Of a stretch of 64,000 nucleotides of DNA, positions 8,083-16,772 are shown in pieces (the stretch's first letter is position 1; every line of letters begins with the position of its first letter). A program made the position numbers and the translations under genes. This stretch comes from Solibacter sp039934035. GTDB taxonomy: Bacteria > Acidobacteriota > Terriglobia > Bryobacterales > Bryobacteraceae. A model generated the notes under the pieces. The model was not told the DNA's origin. It was given only the letters and a program-made list of their open reading frames with translations, and did not search any database. The stretch spans positions 1-64,000 of the forward strand of contig JBDTMZ010000136.1 in the NCBI GenBank assembly GCA_039934035.1, given 5' to 3'.

Positions 8083-11000
8083 CTACCACTCCACCCGTGC
8101 GCCCAGTTGGACATTGCGCGTCCCGCCCGCCGCTTGAATCAGTCCGAAATTCACGCTGTCGATGTTCAGATTCGGCGCGTTCCAGATCGGGCGGTTCAAC
8201 AGGTTCACCGCGTCCGCACGCAGTCGCACCGCCAGAGCGCCGTCGCGCTTCAGGTGGAACGTCTTCGAGACCTGTGCGTTCAACGTGAAACTCCCCGGTT
8301 CGCGCACCATAGCGTACCCGCCGCCCAGCGTTCCCAGCGCCGGATTCTGTAGCACGATCTTTCCGTCCGCGCCCGCAATCGCCAGCAGCGCCGCATTCGC
8401 CCGCAGCTCCGCCGGCAAACTCTGTACCGACGGATCCGTCACCTGCGTCAACCCGCTGAAGTACGTCACCTGATTCCCCCGCACCCGCACGTCCCCCTTC
8501 GGCAGCGGGCCCAGCACCGCCGGCGTCGCCACCACCTGATTGTTGAACGTGCCCCCCGCGCTGTCCGTGAACGTCGTCGGCGCCCCCGGCATGCGGTCGA
8601 AAATCACCGCTGTCTGCCAGCCCTCCACCAGCCGCCCCAGCGGACTCAGGCAGCAGCTCAAATACCGCCGCCCCGGACCGAACGGCAGCTCCCAACTACC
8701 GCTCATCCGCCAGACATTCGGAAAATCGAAATTCAGCGCATGCTTGTCCAGCCGCCGGTTGCGCAGCGTCTGGTAATTCTGCGTGAGGTCCTGCCCGGTG
8801 CCGTCATAATCGCCCAGCGACTTACTGCGTACATAGCTCGCCTGCACCTGGACGCCGTGGCTGAAACTCTTGTTCACTTCCACCTGCAGCGAATGAAACG
8901 TGGAGTTCCCCGGATTGCCCAGCAGCCGCGCCGCGCCGAATTGCGGATTCGCCGCCACGAAATTCGCCGGCAGTCCCGCACGCTGCAACAGCCCCCCGCG
9001 CATGCCGGTCAGAAAGGTGTTGTAGCCCAGGAACTGCGCCAACCCTCCCGCATTATTGGCCAGCAGAAACGCGTTCAACGTGCCGTTGCCGCGCACCGCG
9101 TCGCTGCCCGTGATCTGTGTGCCGTCCACCAGCCCCACGCCCGGCACGTTCAGCCCGCGGAAAATGCGGTCGAACAGCGCCGCATTCCCGCCCGCGTCCG
9201 TCACTCGCACCGCGTCCAGAATGCCGTTTTCGAAAATGTTGATCTCGTTGATATTCGTACCGCGATACAGCTTCGTCCCCTTCGTCCCCGCGTAGCGCGC
9301 GTCAATCACCAGCCCGCGCGCCACCTCCCGCGCCAGTGACACGTTCCAGTTCTGTATGTACGGCGTCTTCAAATTCTCCACTCCGTACACGTTCACCGGC
9401 GAATTGTTGGCGTCGTTCACCGGCACCATCTGCAGCGGCGTCTGCGTGGGCTTCAGCGGCAGCGCAATTCCGCTCACCGCCGTGAATGCCGAGGGCGCCA
9501 CCTGCACCTGGTGCGCCAGCCCCGGCTGGTTCGAGCCCGCCACGTTGTCGAGCACCACCAGCGGCAGCCGCTCGAAATTGATGCCGTACCCCGCGCGCAG
9601 CACCATCTTCTGCATGCCCAGCGCGTGCCACGGCAGGTTCCATGCCAGCCCCGCCACCGGTCCGAAATTGCGCCCGCTCGCCCGCCATGGCTGCACCCCG
9701 GGGTTCGGCGAATTGCGCCCGATCATCCGCAGTTCCGTCAACTCCCCGGGCATCTCGCCGGGGTGGAACAGGCTGCCGAAACCGCCGCCGCCCGCGCCGC
9801 TCGAGATGCCGAAGATGCCGTCCGCGCCGCCCGTCAGCCCCAGCAGTCCGCCGTGGCTTTCATTCGGCACACCATAGTATTCCCAACGCACTCCGAAATT
9901 CAGCGTCAGGTTGCGCCGCACGCGAACGTCGTCCTGCACGAACCCCGCAAACTCCCTCTGCCGGTACGTGCGCCGGTTGTACGCCCCAGCCGTGAACTGT
10001 GGATTCGCCGACGGCGGCGCGTAGAACATCTGCGTCACCGACGCCACGGAGCCCGACAGCATGGCCAGCAGACTGTCCGCTGTCGCCCCGTTCGCGCCCA
10101 CGCCATCGATCGTGCGGATATTCTGCGTCGCCACGTTGCCCGTCCCCAGTTGCACGCGCGGCATCACGTTGAACGCCAGGTATTCGTGCACCGAAACGAA
10201 GCGCGCCGCAAAGCCCGCCTTCACGTTGTGTATGCCCCGCAGCCACGAGAGCTTCTCGCTCGCCTGATACAAGGGCGCCAGCCGCGCCTGCGGGTCGGAA
10301 CTGCTCGCCGTGCTGTAAGGGTTCGTTACCAGACCCGAGCCCAGCAGGTAGGGCTGCCCGCCGCTCGAAGGCAATATCGACGGGCCGTGCAGCGCCCATG
10401 CCGGCAGGAAATCGATGGTGGTGCGCGTCACCCCCGCGCGCGCTTCGCTCACCAGGTTAGGCCGCAGCGTGGAAATCAGTCCCGCCGAGGCCACCATGCC
10501 GTATTGATCGTAGAGTCCGCCCTGCGAGGCCGGCAGCGCCGGAGCATTTGCGCCGTTGGCCGAGTTGATCGCGTCGCGCGCGTAGCTGACATAAAATCGC
10601 TCGCTCCCGTTCAAGTTGTGGTCCAGGCGCGCGTTCAGGGAGTACATCTCGGTCGGGTAGTCCACGCGAAAGCGATAGCCCGCCGTATTCAGTCCGTCGC
10701 CCGCCGCGAACGTATTCGGCAAGGGCAGCAGCGCCAGTTGCCGGGCCAGCGCGCCGCTGGCGTCCGGCTGCATCCGGTTCGGATCGCGGCCAAACAGGTT
10801 CACGGCCTGCAGCGGTCCGTTGGCCCCTTTCGGGGGCATGGGATTGCCCGCGGAATCCACCACCGGGTTCGCCCCCAACGTGTTGGCGCTCGTCACCCCG
10901 GGATAGAAACGGAAGAGGCCGCGGCGAGCCGTTTCGGTCAGCACCGTCGCCGTGGCCGTCCGCTGTTCGCGCACAATGGCAGATTCGAACAGCCCGAAGA

Positions 11001-11904
11001 AGAACGTCCGGTTGCGCACGATCGGGCCATCCAGCCTGCCCCCACTGTTGTTTGCCCGCGTCACCGGACGGGCAATCCCGCTGCGATTGTTGGTCCACCC
11101 GTTGGCATTCAGCGCGTCGTTGCGCAGGTAGTTGTAAGCCGCGCCGTGCAAGCGGTTGGTCCCGGTGCGCGAGGACGCCAGCACTTGCGCCGCGCCGCGC
11201 CCGAACTCGGCATCGGCGGAGGAGGTTACGATGCGTAATTCCTCGATCCGGTCCGTGCTCAGGCTGATCTGTAAGTCGGTGATCGCCTCGTTGATGAAGT
11301 TATCCAGAATGTTAGTGCCGTCCAGCGCCACATTCACCGCATCGGTGCGAGAGCCGTTGACGTTCACACCGTTCGCCGTCGCGATTACCCCAGGCGCGAG
11401 CGTGACGAAATCCATGACGTTGCGTCCGAAGGTAGGAAGGGTCGCGATCCGCGATGCCGGCAGCACCGAACTCGTGGTCGAAGTGAGGTACGTAATGGCG
11501 TCGCCGCCGCCCGAGACTTCCACGCTTTCGGTAAGGGCGCCTACTTCGAGCAGCAGGTTCTGGTCGAAATGGTCGCCCACCCGCAGCAGGGCGCCTTCGA
11601 TCACGCGCCGGCGGAATCCCGGTTTCTCGGCCGTGAACCGGTACTCGCCCGGAGACAGGCTGACGAACGTGTACACGCCCGCTTCGTTCGATCGCTGCGC
11701 GCTGCTGATTCCGGTGCTGACGTTAAACGCCGTAATCACCACTTCGGGGATGTGGCCGCCGGAGCTGTCCAGCACGGTACCCGTGACGATGGCTGCCGAT
11801 TGCTGCGCCAGGGCGCCGCACCCAGTCGCGGTCAACAGCATCAGGAATCGAAGTGCCCGTCTAGGGAAGGACATGGAGGGAGACAGGGTTTCCCCGATTC
11901 TCAC
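8083..11904 (-). CDS. TonB-dependent receptor-like outer-membrane protein with carboxypeptidase-regulatory domain
   Basis: Large (1273 residues) Oar-like outer-membrane protein. A signal peptide is followed by a carboxypeptidase-regulatory Ig-like domain (about 40-125, VTGTVLDSSGGHIPEVVITA then the GxYxFxxLxPGxY pattern). A plug-like region comes next (about 130-260, VNGSRTDAVNVALDGTNI), then a long beta barrel ending in an aromatic-rich strand (RVEW). The family is greatly expanded in Solibacter-type Acidobacteriota and is thought to import oligosaccharides or other large ligands. A GTG at 11904 begins the longest frame; an ATG at 11874 (MSFPRR) would give a cleaner signal peptide and may be the real start. 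It is monocistronic. Ligand unknown. Confidence 0.88.
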   Translation of the reverse strand: MRIGETLSPSMSFPRRALRFLMLLTATGCGALAQQSAAIVTGTVLDSSGGHIPEVVITAFNVSTGISSAQRSNEAGVYTFVSLSPGEYRFTAEKPGFRRRVIEGALLRVGDHFDQNLLLEVGALTESVEVSGGGDAITYLTSTTSSVLPASRIATLPTFGRNVMDFVTLAPGVIATANGVNVNGSRTDAVNVALDGTNILDNFINEAITDLQISLSTDRIEELRIVTSSADAEFGRGAAQVLASSRTGTNRLHGAAYNYLRNDALNANGWTNNRSGIARPVTRANNSGGRLDGPIVRNRTFFFGLFESAIVREQRTATATVLTETARRGLFRFYPGVTSANTLGANPVVDSAGNPMPPKGANGPLQAVNLFGRDPNRMQPDASGALARQLALLPLPNTFAAGDGLNTAGYRFRVDYPTEMYSLNARLDHNLNGSERFYVSYARDAINSANGANAPALPASQGGLYDQYGMVASAGLISTLRPNLVSEARAGVTRTTIDFLPAWALHGPSILPSSGGQPYLLGSGLVTNPYSTASSSDPQARLAPLYQASEKLSWLRGIHNVKAGFAARFVSVHEYLAFNVMPRVQLGTGNVATQNIRTIDGVGANGATADSLLAMLSGSVASVTQMFYAPPSANPQFTAGAYNRRTYRQREFAGFVQDDVRVRRNLTLNFGVRWEYYGVPNESHGGLLGLTGGADGIFGISSGAGGGGFGSLFHPGEMPGELTELRMIGRNSPNPGVQPWRASGRNFGPVAGLAWNLPWHALGMQKMVLRAGYGINFERLPLVVLDNVAGSNQPGLAHQVQVAPSAFTAVSGIALPLKPTQTPLQMVPVNDANNSPVNVYGVENLKTPYIQNWNVSLAREVARGLVIDARYAGTKGTKLYRGTNINEINIFENGILDAVRVTDAGGNAALFDRIFRGLNVPGVGLVDGTQITGSDAVRGNGTLNAFLLANNAGGLAQFLGYNTFLTGMRGGLLQRAGLPANFVAANPQFGAARLLGNPGNSTFHSLQVEVNKSFSHGVQVQASYVRSKSLGDYDGTGQDLTQNYQTLRNRRLDKHALNFDFPNVWRMSGSWELPFGPGRRYLSCCLSPLGRLVEGWQTAVIFDRMPGAPTTFTDSAGGTFNNQVVATPAVLGPLPKGDVRVRGNQVTYFSGLTQVTDPSVQSLPAELRANAALLAIAGADGKIVLQNPALGTLGGGYAMVREPGSFTLNAQVSKTFHLKRDGALAVRLRADAVNLLNRPIWNAPNLNIDSVNFGLIQAAGGTRNVQLGARVEW

Positions 11905-11946
11905 TGGTTATTAACCTGGAGTCAACGAATCCCGTCCAGCTCGCCG

Positions 11947-12072
11947 TTAGTTTACGATTGATTTACCCCAAACTCGTCTGGTTAACTGCGTAGGACGGGC
12001 GGCCCAGCACAGCCACCCGGCGGCAATCGCACCCGCGAACAGGGCCGGACGAAGGGTTCGGGACAGTTTCAT
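11947..12072 (-). CDS. Possible 41-residue membrane-anchored peptide
   Basis: A short frame beginning at ATG 12072, with a good GGGGA ribosome site five to nine bases upstream on the minus strand. The peptide is basic at the start and has one hydrophobic segment (PALFAGAIAAGWLCWAA), so it could be a small membrane protein. It lies between the TonB receptor and the divergent VOC gene. Nothing recognisable in it; coding status is uncertain. Confidence 0.35.
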   Translation of the reverse strand: MKLSRTLRPALFAGAIAAGWLCWAARPTQLTRRVWGKSIVN

Positions 12073-12124
12073 AACGTCCCCAGAATAACGGATTGTGTCA
12101 CGATGTGTAGGGGGAGACCGCACC

Positions 12125-12472
12125 ATGATAACCGGCGCGCACTCGATCATTTACAGCAAGGACGCGGTGGCCGATCGCGCCTTTCTGCGCTACGTCCTCA
12201 AGTTTCCGTTCGTGGACGTAGGACACGGCTGGCTGATTTTCGGACTGCCTCCCGCAGAGGTCGCCGTCCACCCCGACGAGCACAACGGCCGTCAGGAATT
12301 CTACCTGATGTGCGACGACATCGAGGCGTTCGCCGCGGAAATGAAAGCGCGCGGTACGGAGTGCAGCGACGTCCAGCAGATGGGCTGGGGAACGCTGGTC
12401 CAGATCACGCTGCCGGGGGGCGGCAAGCTTGGCGTCTACCAACCGCGCCACGCCCGTCCGCCGGTGGCTTAA
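12125..12472 (+). CDS. VOC-superfamily (glyoxalase-like) protein
   Basis: A 115-residue single-domain VOC protein. The sequence opens with a beta strand and helix (GAHSIIYSKDAVADRAFLR), and continues with the typical EFYLMCDDIEAFAAEMKARG segment and a closing GGGKLGVYQPRH strand. Such proteins include metal-dependent isomerases, dioxygenases and resistance proteins; no substrate can be assigned. The ATG at 12125 follows a strong GGGGGAGA ribosome site. An earlier GTG start is possible but would add unrelated residues. The downstream DUF1080 gene starts 31 bases after its stop, so co-transcription is likely. Confidence 0.8.
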   Translation: MITGAHSIIYSKDAVADRAFLRYVLKFPFVDVGHGWLIFGLPPAEVAVHPDEHNGRQEFYLMCDDIEAFAAEMKARGTECSDVQQMGWGTLVQITLPGGGKLGVYQPRHARPPVA

Positions 12473-12503
12473 TTTCGGACGCGCCGGGCGCTACTATGTC
12501 GGC

Positions 12504-13127
12504 ATGCTGTTGGTACGCTTCCTATTATTGAGTTTATTGGCGACCGCCCTGCTACCGGCCCAAGCCATTGACCTTCTGCCCGCCGAAACCCTGAAAGGCT
12601 GGACGCGCATTCCGGTGCCGGCCACGGACGGGGTGCAGCCCAAATTGCAGTGGCGCGTGGACACCGCCGAGAAGACGCTGATCTGCACCGGCGACGGGCA
12701 GCACGAGTGGCTCCGTTCCGATAAGCTGTACGGCGATTACATCCTGGAAGTGGACTTCCGTTTCGCGCCCAAGGGAGCGGAGGTGAAGTACAATAGCGGC
12801 ATCGGCATACGCCTCTCGCCGTGGGCCGAGTTGTGGACGCAGGCGCAGACCGGTCCCTCGGGCGGGTATCTGTTCGGCATGAATCTGGTGGAAGGCGCGA
12901 TGGAACGCTTTAATTACTCGCGCCAGATGAAAGAGAACCGGATGAAGCCGGCGGGCGAATGGAACCACTACGAGATCCGCGTGCAGGGCGACAAGGCTAC
13001 GCTCTCGGTGAACGGCGCGGTAGTCAGCGAAGCGCAAGGCATCGTGCTGAAGCAAGGGTACGTCGGCTTCGAGGCCGAGGGCCACGAAATCGCCTTCCGC
13101 AATATGAAGCTGACCCAGCTTCAGTAA
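12504..13127 (+). CDS. Secreted DUF1080 (3-keto-disaccharide hydrolase-like) protein
   Basis: A 207-residue exported protein. Residues 1-21 form a signal peptide ending in LPAQA, and the mature part starts DLLPAETLKGW, the usual opening of DUF1080 domains. A concanavalin-like jelly roll follows, with LYGDYILEVDFRF, a GGYLFGMN turn, EWNHYEIRVQGDKATLSVNG and a final VGFEAEGHEIAFRNMKL. The family binds or hydrolyses 3-keto-glycosides and is abundant in Planctomycetes and Acidobacteria. ATG 12504 is chosen because the signal peptide begins there; upstream in-frame starts overlap the VOC gene. Confidence 0.85.
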   Translation: MLLVRFLLLSLLATALLPAQAIDLLPAETLKGWTRIPVPATDGVQPKLQWRVDTAEKTLICTGDGQHEWLRSDKLYGDYILEVDFRFAPKGAEVKYNSGIGIRLSPWAELWTQAQTGPSGGYLFGMNLVEGAMERFNYSRQMKENRMKPAGEWNHYEIRVQGDKATLSVNGAVVSEAQGIVLKQGYVGFEAEGHEIAFRNMKLTQLQ

Positions 13128-13136
13128 GTGCGGGTG

Positions 13137-13166
13137 GAACAGGCCATCGTTTTGCGTGGCCTGTTC
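13137..13166. repeat. 30-bp perfect palindrome, type A, copy 2
   Basis: GAACAGGCCA pairs perfectly with TGGCCTGTTC around the 10-nt loop TCGTTTTGCG, ten bases after the DUF1080 stop codon. Same architecture as 1785-1814 and 23910-23939. It could also act as a transcript-end hairpin, but no T-run follows. Confidence 0.65.
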
Positions 13167-13315
13167 GCGCTGCGAAGCATTGCGGACGGACGACGAAAGA
13201 CGATCGTCCGTCCCACCTCAGCCGCGCACATGTCTGCAAGAAATACCTAAGTTTCAGGGAGCCACACTCGCCCCCGGATGTGGTCTGTGGGGCCAGGCAT
13301 TCCTGCCTGCCGCCG

Positions 13316-13543
13316 CTACTCCACTTCGACCTTGGTGCCTTTGGCCTGGTCCCGGCTCATGTGCGCGATGCGTTCGTCGAGCAGACCGCGCAGTCCTTTG
13401 AGAAATTCCACGCGCGAGTTGCGAAAGTGGTCGCGCGTGGATTCGCTGACCAGATTCTCCAGCATCGGCATGGCGGTGTCGCAAAAGAAGCAGCCTCCGG
13501 CGTGTGCGTGAGTGTGGGTTCCGTTTTGAGTCTTCTCTTCCAT
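13316..13543 (-). CDS. Small His/Cys-rich protein next to ArsA-type ATPase
   Basis: A 75-residue protein with an N-terminal metal-ligand cluster (HTHAHAGGCFFCDTAM: three His and two Cys in a CxxC) followed by an amphipathic helical region of about 45 residues. I do not recognise a family. It begins one base after the stop of the ArsA-type ATPase gene (13545-14735), so it is translated from the same message and may be a partner or metal-binding accessory. Composition is consistent with a real protein. Function unknown. Confidence 0.65.
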   Translation of the reverse strand: MEEKTQNGTHTHAHAGGCFFCDTAMPMLENLVSESTRDHFRNSRVEFLKGLRGLLDERIAHMSRDQAKGTKVEVE

Positions 13544-13544
13544 A

Positions 13545-14735
13545 TCAGGCCTCCTTCATTTCGACGGTCAGAATATTATTTTCCAACTTGGCGCGGCCGG
13601 GCGAAAGGGCCGCCATGGACAGGGGCAGGCCGACGTGGCGGCGCAGCGTTCCAATCTCCACCACCAGTTCGTCGCCCTTCTTGAAGAGTCCGATCTCCCC
13701 TTTGACGGCGAAGGGCAGTTGCAGGCGTACTTCGTAGTTCCCGCTTTCGGACTTGGTGAACGTGAAGGGCGCCTCGGTGCGCGTCACCGCGGCCGGATCT
13801 TCGCTCCCTGCGTACAGGCTACGCGCCAGTTCTTCCAGGCGCTCGCTGCCCATCACCTCGTGTGTGAACAGCGGAACCCGCTTCACCGGGACCGGAGCGA
13901 AGTAACGGTCGATCTCCTCCAGCACCTGCCGCTGCGAGACCAGCCACTCCTGGAAATAGCGGTCGGTCACCTCGGCCGGCAGCACGCGATTGACAATCAC
14001 GCCGTCCACCGCCAGGCCGTGCAGCGAGAAGTAGACGAAGGCGCGCTGCGTTTCGCGCAGCACCATGCGCTCCGGATTGGTGACCAGCCGCACGCTGGTG
14101 ACGCGCGGATCTTCCAGCAGTTCGCCGATCCCGTCTAGGCGGCCGAAGAGGTCCTTAATATTGGCGAAGTAATTGTCCGTGGGCAGTTGCACCGGAGAGA
14201 CGCGATTGGCCAGCGGGCGCACCGCTTTGAGCAGGCCGCGCTGAAAGGGGAAGATGTGCTTCATGTACCAATCGAGCGTGGTCGGCATGCTGACGAAGCG
14301 CATGGATTCCGCGGTGGGCGCGCAATCCAGCACGATCACGTCATAGCGGTCTTCGCGGCGAAACTGATTTACGTACATCAACGCGCTCAGCTCTTCCATG
14401 CCGGGCAGGATGGCGAGCTCCTCGGCCTCCACGTCGTTGATGCCCGTGGTACGCAGCACGCTGATCACGTACGAAGAGATCTCGCGCCAGTGGCGTTTGA
14501 TCTCCTTCTGAATATTGACTTCGTGGATGTCGAGCTTCTCGTTGATCGGGTAAGGGTCGCCCGTCTTTTGGTGGAAGAGTGTGGTCTCGATATCGAAAGC
14601 GTCGGCCAGGCTGTGCGCCGGGTCGACGCTCATCACGAGGGTGCGATAGCCCAGGCGCGAAAGCTGCAAACCCGTGGCTGCGGCAAGACTGGTTTTCCCT
14701 ACGCCTCCCTTGCCGCTGAATAGAAGGACGCGCAT
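13545..14735 (-). CDS. ArsA/GET3-family ATPase with C-terminal HSP20-like domain
   Basis: A 396-residue single-domain ArsA-type ATPase. The deviant P-loop SGKGGVGKT is at residues 7-15, with VDPAHS (switch I region) near 42 and LDCAPTAESMRF near 150. The last ~85 residues look like the ArsA HSP20-like (PF17886) domain, ending in a typical ILTVEMKE strand. No arsB, arsC or arsR is nearby, so arsenite export is not suggested. GET3-like handling of membrane proteins or another client is possible. It heads a two-gene unit with the small His/Cys protein. The M28 peptidase gene ends ten bases upstream of this start, so a longer transcript is also possible. Confidence 0.9.
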   Translation of the reverse strand: MRVLLFSGKGGVGKTSLAAATGLQLSRLGYRTLVMSVDPAHSLADAFDIETTLFHQKTGDPYPINEKLDIHEVNIQKEIKRHWREISSYVISVLRTTGINDVEAEELAILPGMEELSALMYVNQFRREDRYDVIVLDCAPTAESMRFVSMPTTLDWYMKHIFPFQRGLLKAVRPLANRVSPVQLPTDNYFANIKDLFGRLDGIGELLEDPRVTSVRLVTNPERMVLRETQRAFVYFSLHGLAVDGVIVNRVLPAEVTDRYFQEWLVSQRQVLEEIDRYFAPVPVKRVPLFTHEVMGSERLEELARSLYAGSEDPAAVTRTEAPFTFTKSESGNYEVRLQLPFAVKGEIGLFKKGDELVVEIGTLRRHVGLPLSMAALSPGRAKLENNILTVEMKEA

Positions 14736-14744
14736 ACTTCGAGT

Positions 14745-16565
14745 TTACTCCCGGCGCGAAAGCGTGCAGGTTACTTCCAGCGGCTTGCCCTCGCGCAGCA
14801 CCTTGACTTTGACCTCGTCGCCGGGCTTCTTCCCGCGCAGCACGTAGGTGAAGTCGTTGAGGTCCTGTACCGCCTTGCCGTCGAATTCGATCATGATGTC
14901 GCCGCCCTTGAGCCCTGCCTTCGCGGCCGGCGAGCCTTCGCGCACATCGCTGAACTTCACGCCCTTGATGCCTTCGGCGAAATCGGGCACGCTGCCGAAA
15001 TAGGGGCCGTAGCCGGAGACGGGTCCGGCGCTGGAAGAGCCGCCGTGCGCGGCGGGCGCCGCTTTGACGAACGCCGGACGGTCGATGTCGTCGCGCAGTT
15101 TCTCGGCCACTTCCGCCACCAGTGCCAGCAGTTTCGCCGCGGCGGGCGCATCGATCTTGTCCCAGGTGTCGCCCGGCTTGTGGTAGTCGGAGTGCAGCCC
15201 GGAGAAGAAGAAGAGCGCGGGCACCTGGTGCGAGGTGAACGAAGTGTGGTCGCTCGAACCTTCGCTGACGCCCGCGGAATTTTCCACCTTAAGGCCGGAG
15301 GTGGGAATGATCTTCTCCAGCATCTCTTTCAGCGTGGAACCGGAAGCCGAGCCGCCGAGGTACAGCTTGTTATCGCGCATGCGGCCGATCATGTCGAGGT
15401 TGAGCATGGTGACGGCCTTCTCCAGCGGCAGAATGGGATGATCGGCATACCACGCGGACCCCAGCAGGCCCTGCTCTTCGCCGGCGAAGTGCAGGAAGAG
15501 AATGCCGCGCTTGTGACGCGGCTGTTTGGCGAAATAGCGTGCCAACTCCATGACTCCGGCGGTGCCGCTGGCATTATCGTCGGCGCCCGGATGGATGGTG
15601 CCGGTCATGCTGGGCGCGAGCGAATGCTGGCCGCCGAGTCCCAGGTGGTCGTAGTGCGCGCCGACGATCACATACTCGTCGGTTTCGCCGGGAATGTAGG
15701 CGGCGACGTTGTCGACGTTCTTCACGGCGCGCTGCACGTCGAGGTTGGCGTTGACGCGGATGGCGTCGGGGAAGGCGAAGGATTGTGGCTTGAGGTCGTG
15801 ATCGATAGCCGCCTGAATGGCTTCGAGGCTTTTGCCCGCGTCGCCGAACCACTTCTCAACGCGCGCTTCCTTCACCTGCACGAAACCGATGCGCGCGTTG
15901 GTGGGGCCGACGGTGACGCCGAATTTCTCCAGTTCGTCGGTCGCGTCCTTATGGTTGGCGCGGTCGGCCACCAGGATCACGCCGGTGGCGCCGTGCAGTT
16001 TCGCGTTGGTGGCTTTCGCGGCGAACTGCGCATGCTGGGTGAACGTTTTGCCTTCGAACACGCTCTTCGCATCGTTCTCCTGCGGCTCATGGCGCAGCAG
16101 CATGACGACTTTGCCTTTGACGTCGAGGCCGGCGTAATCGTCGTAGCTGTACTCAGGCGCGGTGATGCCGTAGCCCGCAAATACCACAGGTCCGGAGAGC
16201 GCACCGCTCTCGGAGAAGTTGAACGGCACGAACTCGTCGTTGCGCAAGGTGGTGGAGCGGCCGTTCTCCGTAAAGGCAAAGCGGTTCTCTTTGCCGAGCG
16301 CGGCGTCGGTGGTCACGGGGAACGATTGCAGATAGCTCTTGCCCGCCGGCCTGATCTTCAGCTTGCGGTAGTGGCTTTCGATCCACCCCGCCGCCTTGGC
16401 CAGTTCGGGACTGCCGGTATTGCGGCCGCGCAGTTCGGGCGACGCGAGGTACTTCACGTCATTCAGATAAAGCGTGGGATCGATTACGGCGGTCGCGGCG
16501 AAGGCGACGGCAGCGAGGGGCGCGAAGGCGAAGAGTGCGGCGCGGCGTTGATTTCGGTAGGTCAT
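14745..16565 (-). CDS. Exported M28-family metallopeptidase with PA and PDZ domains
   Basis: A 606-residue secreted aminopeptidase-like enzyme. It has an N-terminal signal (about 1-25), then a PA insert (about 125-240) and the M28 zinc peptidase core with AHYDHLG, PGADDNASGTAGVMELAR, FAGEEQGLLGS and NLDMIGRM, the conserved metal and catalytic segments. SSDHTSF and the HSDYHKPGDT stretch complete the site. Residues ~515-600 form a PDZ domain (GVKFSDVREGSPAAKAGLKGG is its core). The PA + M28 + PDZ arrangement is common in Acidobacteriota and points to peptide degradation in the periplasm or outside. Start is at the ATG before the signal peptide. Confidence 0.92.
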   Translation of the reverse strand: MTYRNQRRAALFAFAPLAAVAFAATAVIDPTLYLNDVKYLASPELRGRNTGSPELAKAAGWIESHYRKLKIRPAGKSYLQSFPVTTDAALGKENRFAFTENGRSTTLRNDEFVPFNFSESGALSGPVVFAGYGITAPEYSYDDYAGLDVKGKVVMLLRHEPQENDAKSVFEGKTFTQHAQFAAKATNAKLHGATGVILVADRANHKDATDELEKFGVTVGPTNARIGFVQVKEARVEKWFGDAGKSLEAIQAAIDHDLKPQSFAFPDAIRVNANLDVQRAVKNVDNVAAYIPGETDEYVIVGAHYDHLGLGGQHSLAPSMTGTIHPGADDNASGTAGVMELARYFAKQPRHKRGILFLHFAGEEQGLLGSAWYADHPILPLEKAVTMLNLDMIGRMRDNKLYLGGSASGSTLKEMLEKIIPTSGLKVENSAGVSEGSSDHTSFTSHQVPALFFFSGLHSDYHKPGDTWDKIDAPAAAKLLALVAEVAEKLRDDIDRPAFVKAAPAAHGGSSSAGPVSGYGPYFGSVPDFAEGIKGVKFSDVREGSPAAKAGLKGGDIMIEFDGKAVQDLNDFTYVLRGKKPGDEVKVKVLREGKPLEVTCTLSRRE

Positions 16566-16715
16566 GGGAGTTTGGTGAATGCGTGGATCGTCGGCGAGTG
16601 GTGAGGAACGTCATGACAGGTCCGCGCCTGGAAAGCCGGCGGCGGGCACCCTGGAAAACTCGTACGTGGGAATTGCGGATCTCTGGCGAGCGAAGCCATC
16701 GGGTGACTTCGCGGC

Positions 16716-16747
16716 GCCTGAAGCCGGTGGCCGGCACGAAGGCCGGC
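16716..16747. repeat. Intergenic GC-rich repeat, CTGAAG type, copy 2
   Basis: GCCTGAAGCCGGTGGCCGGC followed by ACGAAGGCCGGC matches the minus-strand reading of 1752-1779. It lies in the 207-base gap between the M28 and DsbA-like genes, in which nothing else was recognised. Confidence 0.5.
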
Positions 16748-16772
16748 CCCACATCGGCACTTCCTCATGGCG

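Noticed and set aside
9511..11238. 575-codon plus-strand frame inside the TonB receptor gene
   Set aside because: Arg/His/Pro-rich antisense artefact of a GC-rich coding strand.
13545..14735. Arsenite efflux operon
   Set aside because: Only the ArsA-type ATPase is present; no arsB, arsC, arsD or arsR in the area.
15045..16604. 519-codon plus-strand frame opposite the M28 peptidase
   Set aside because: Complement of the M28 metal-site segments; no domain or start signal.
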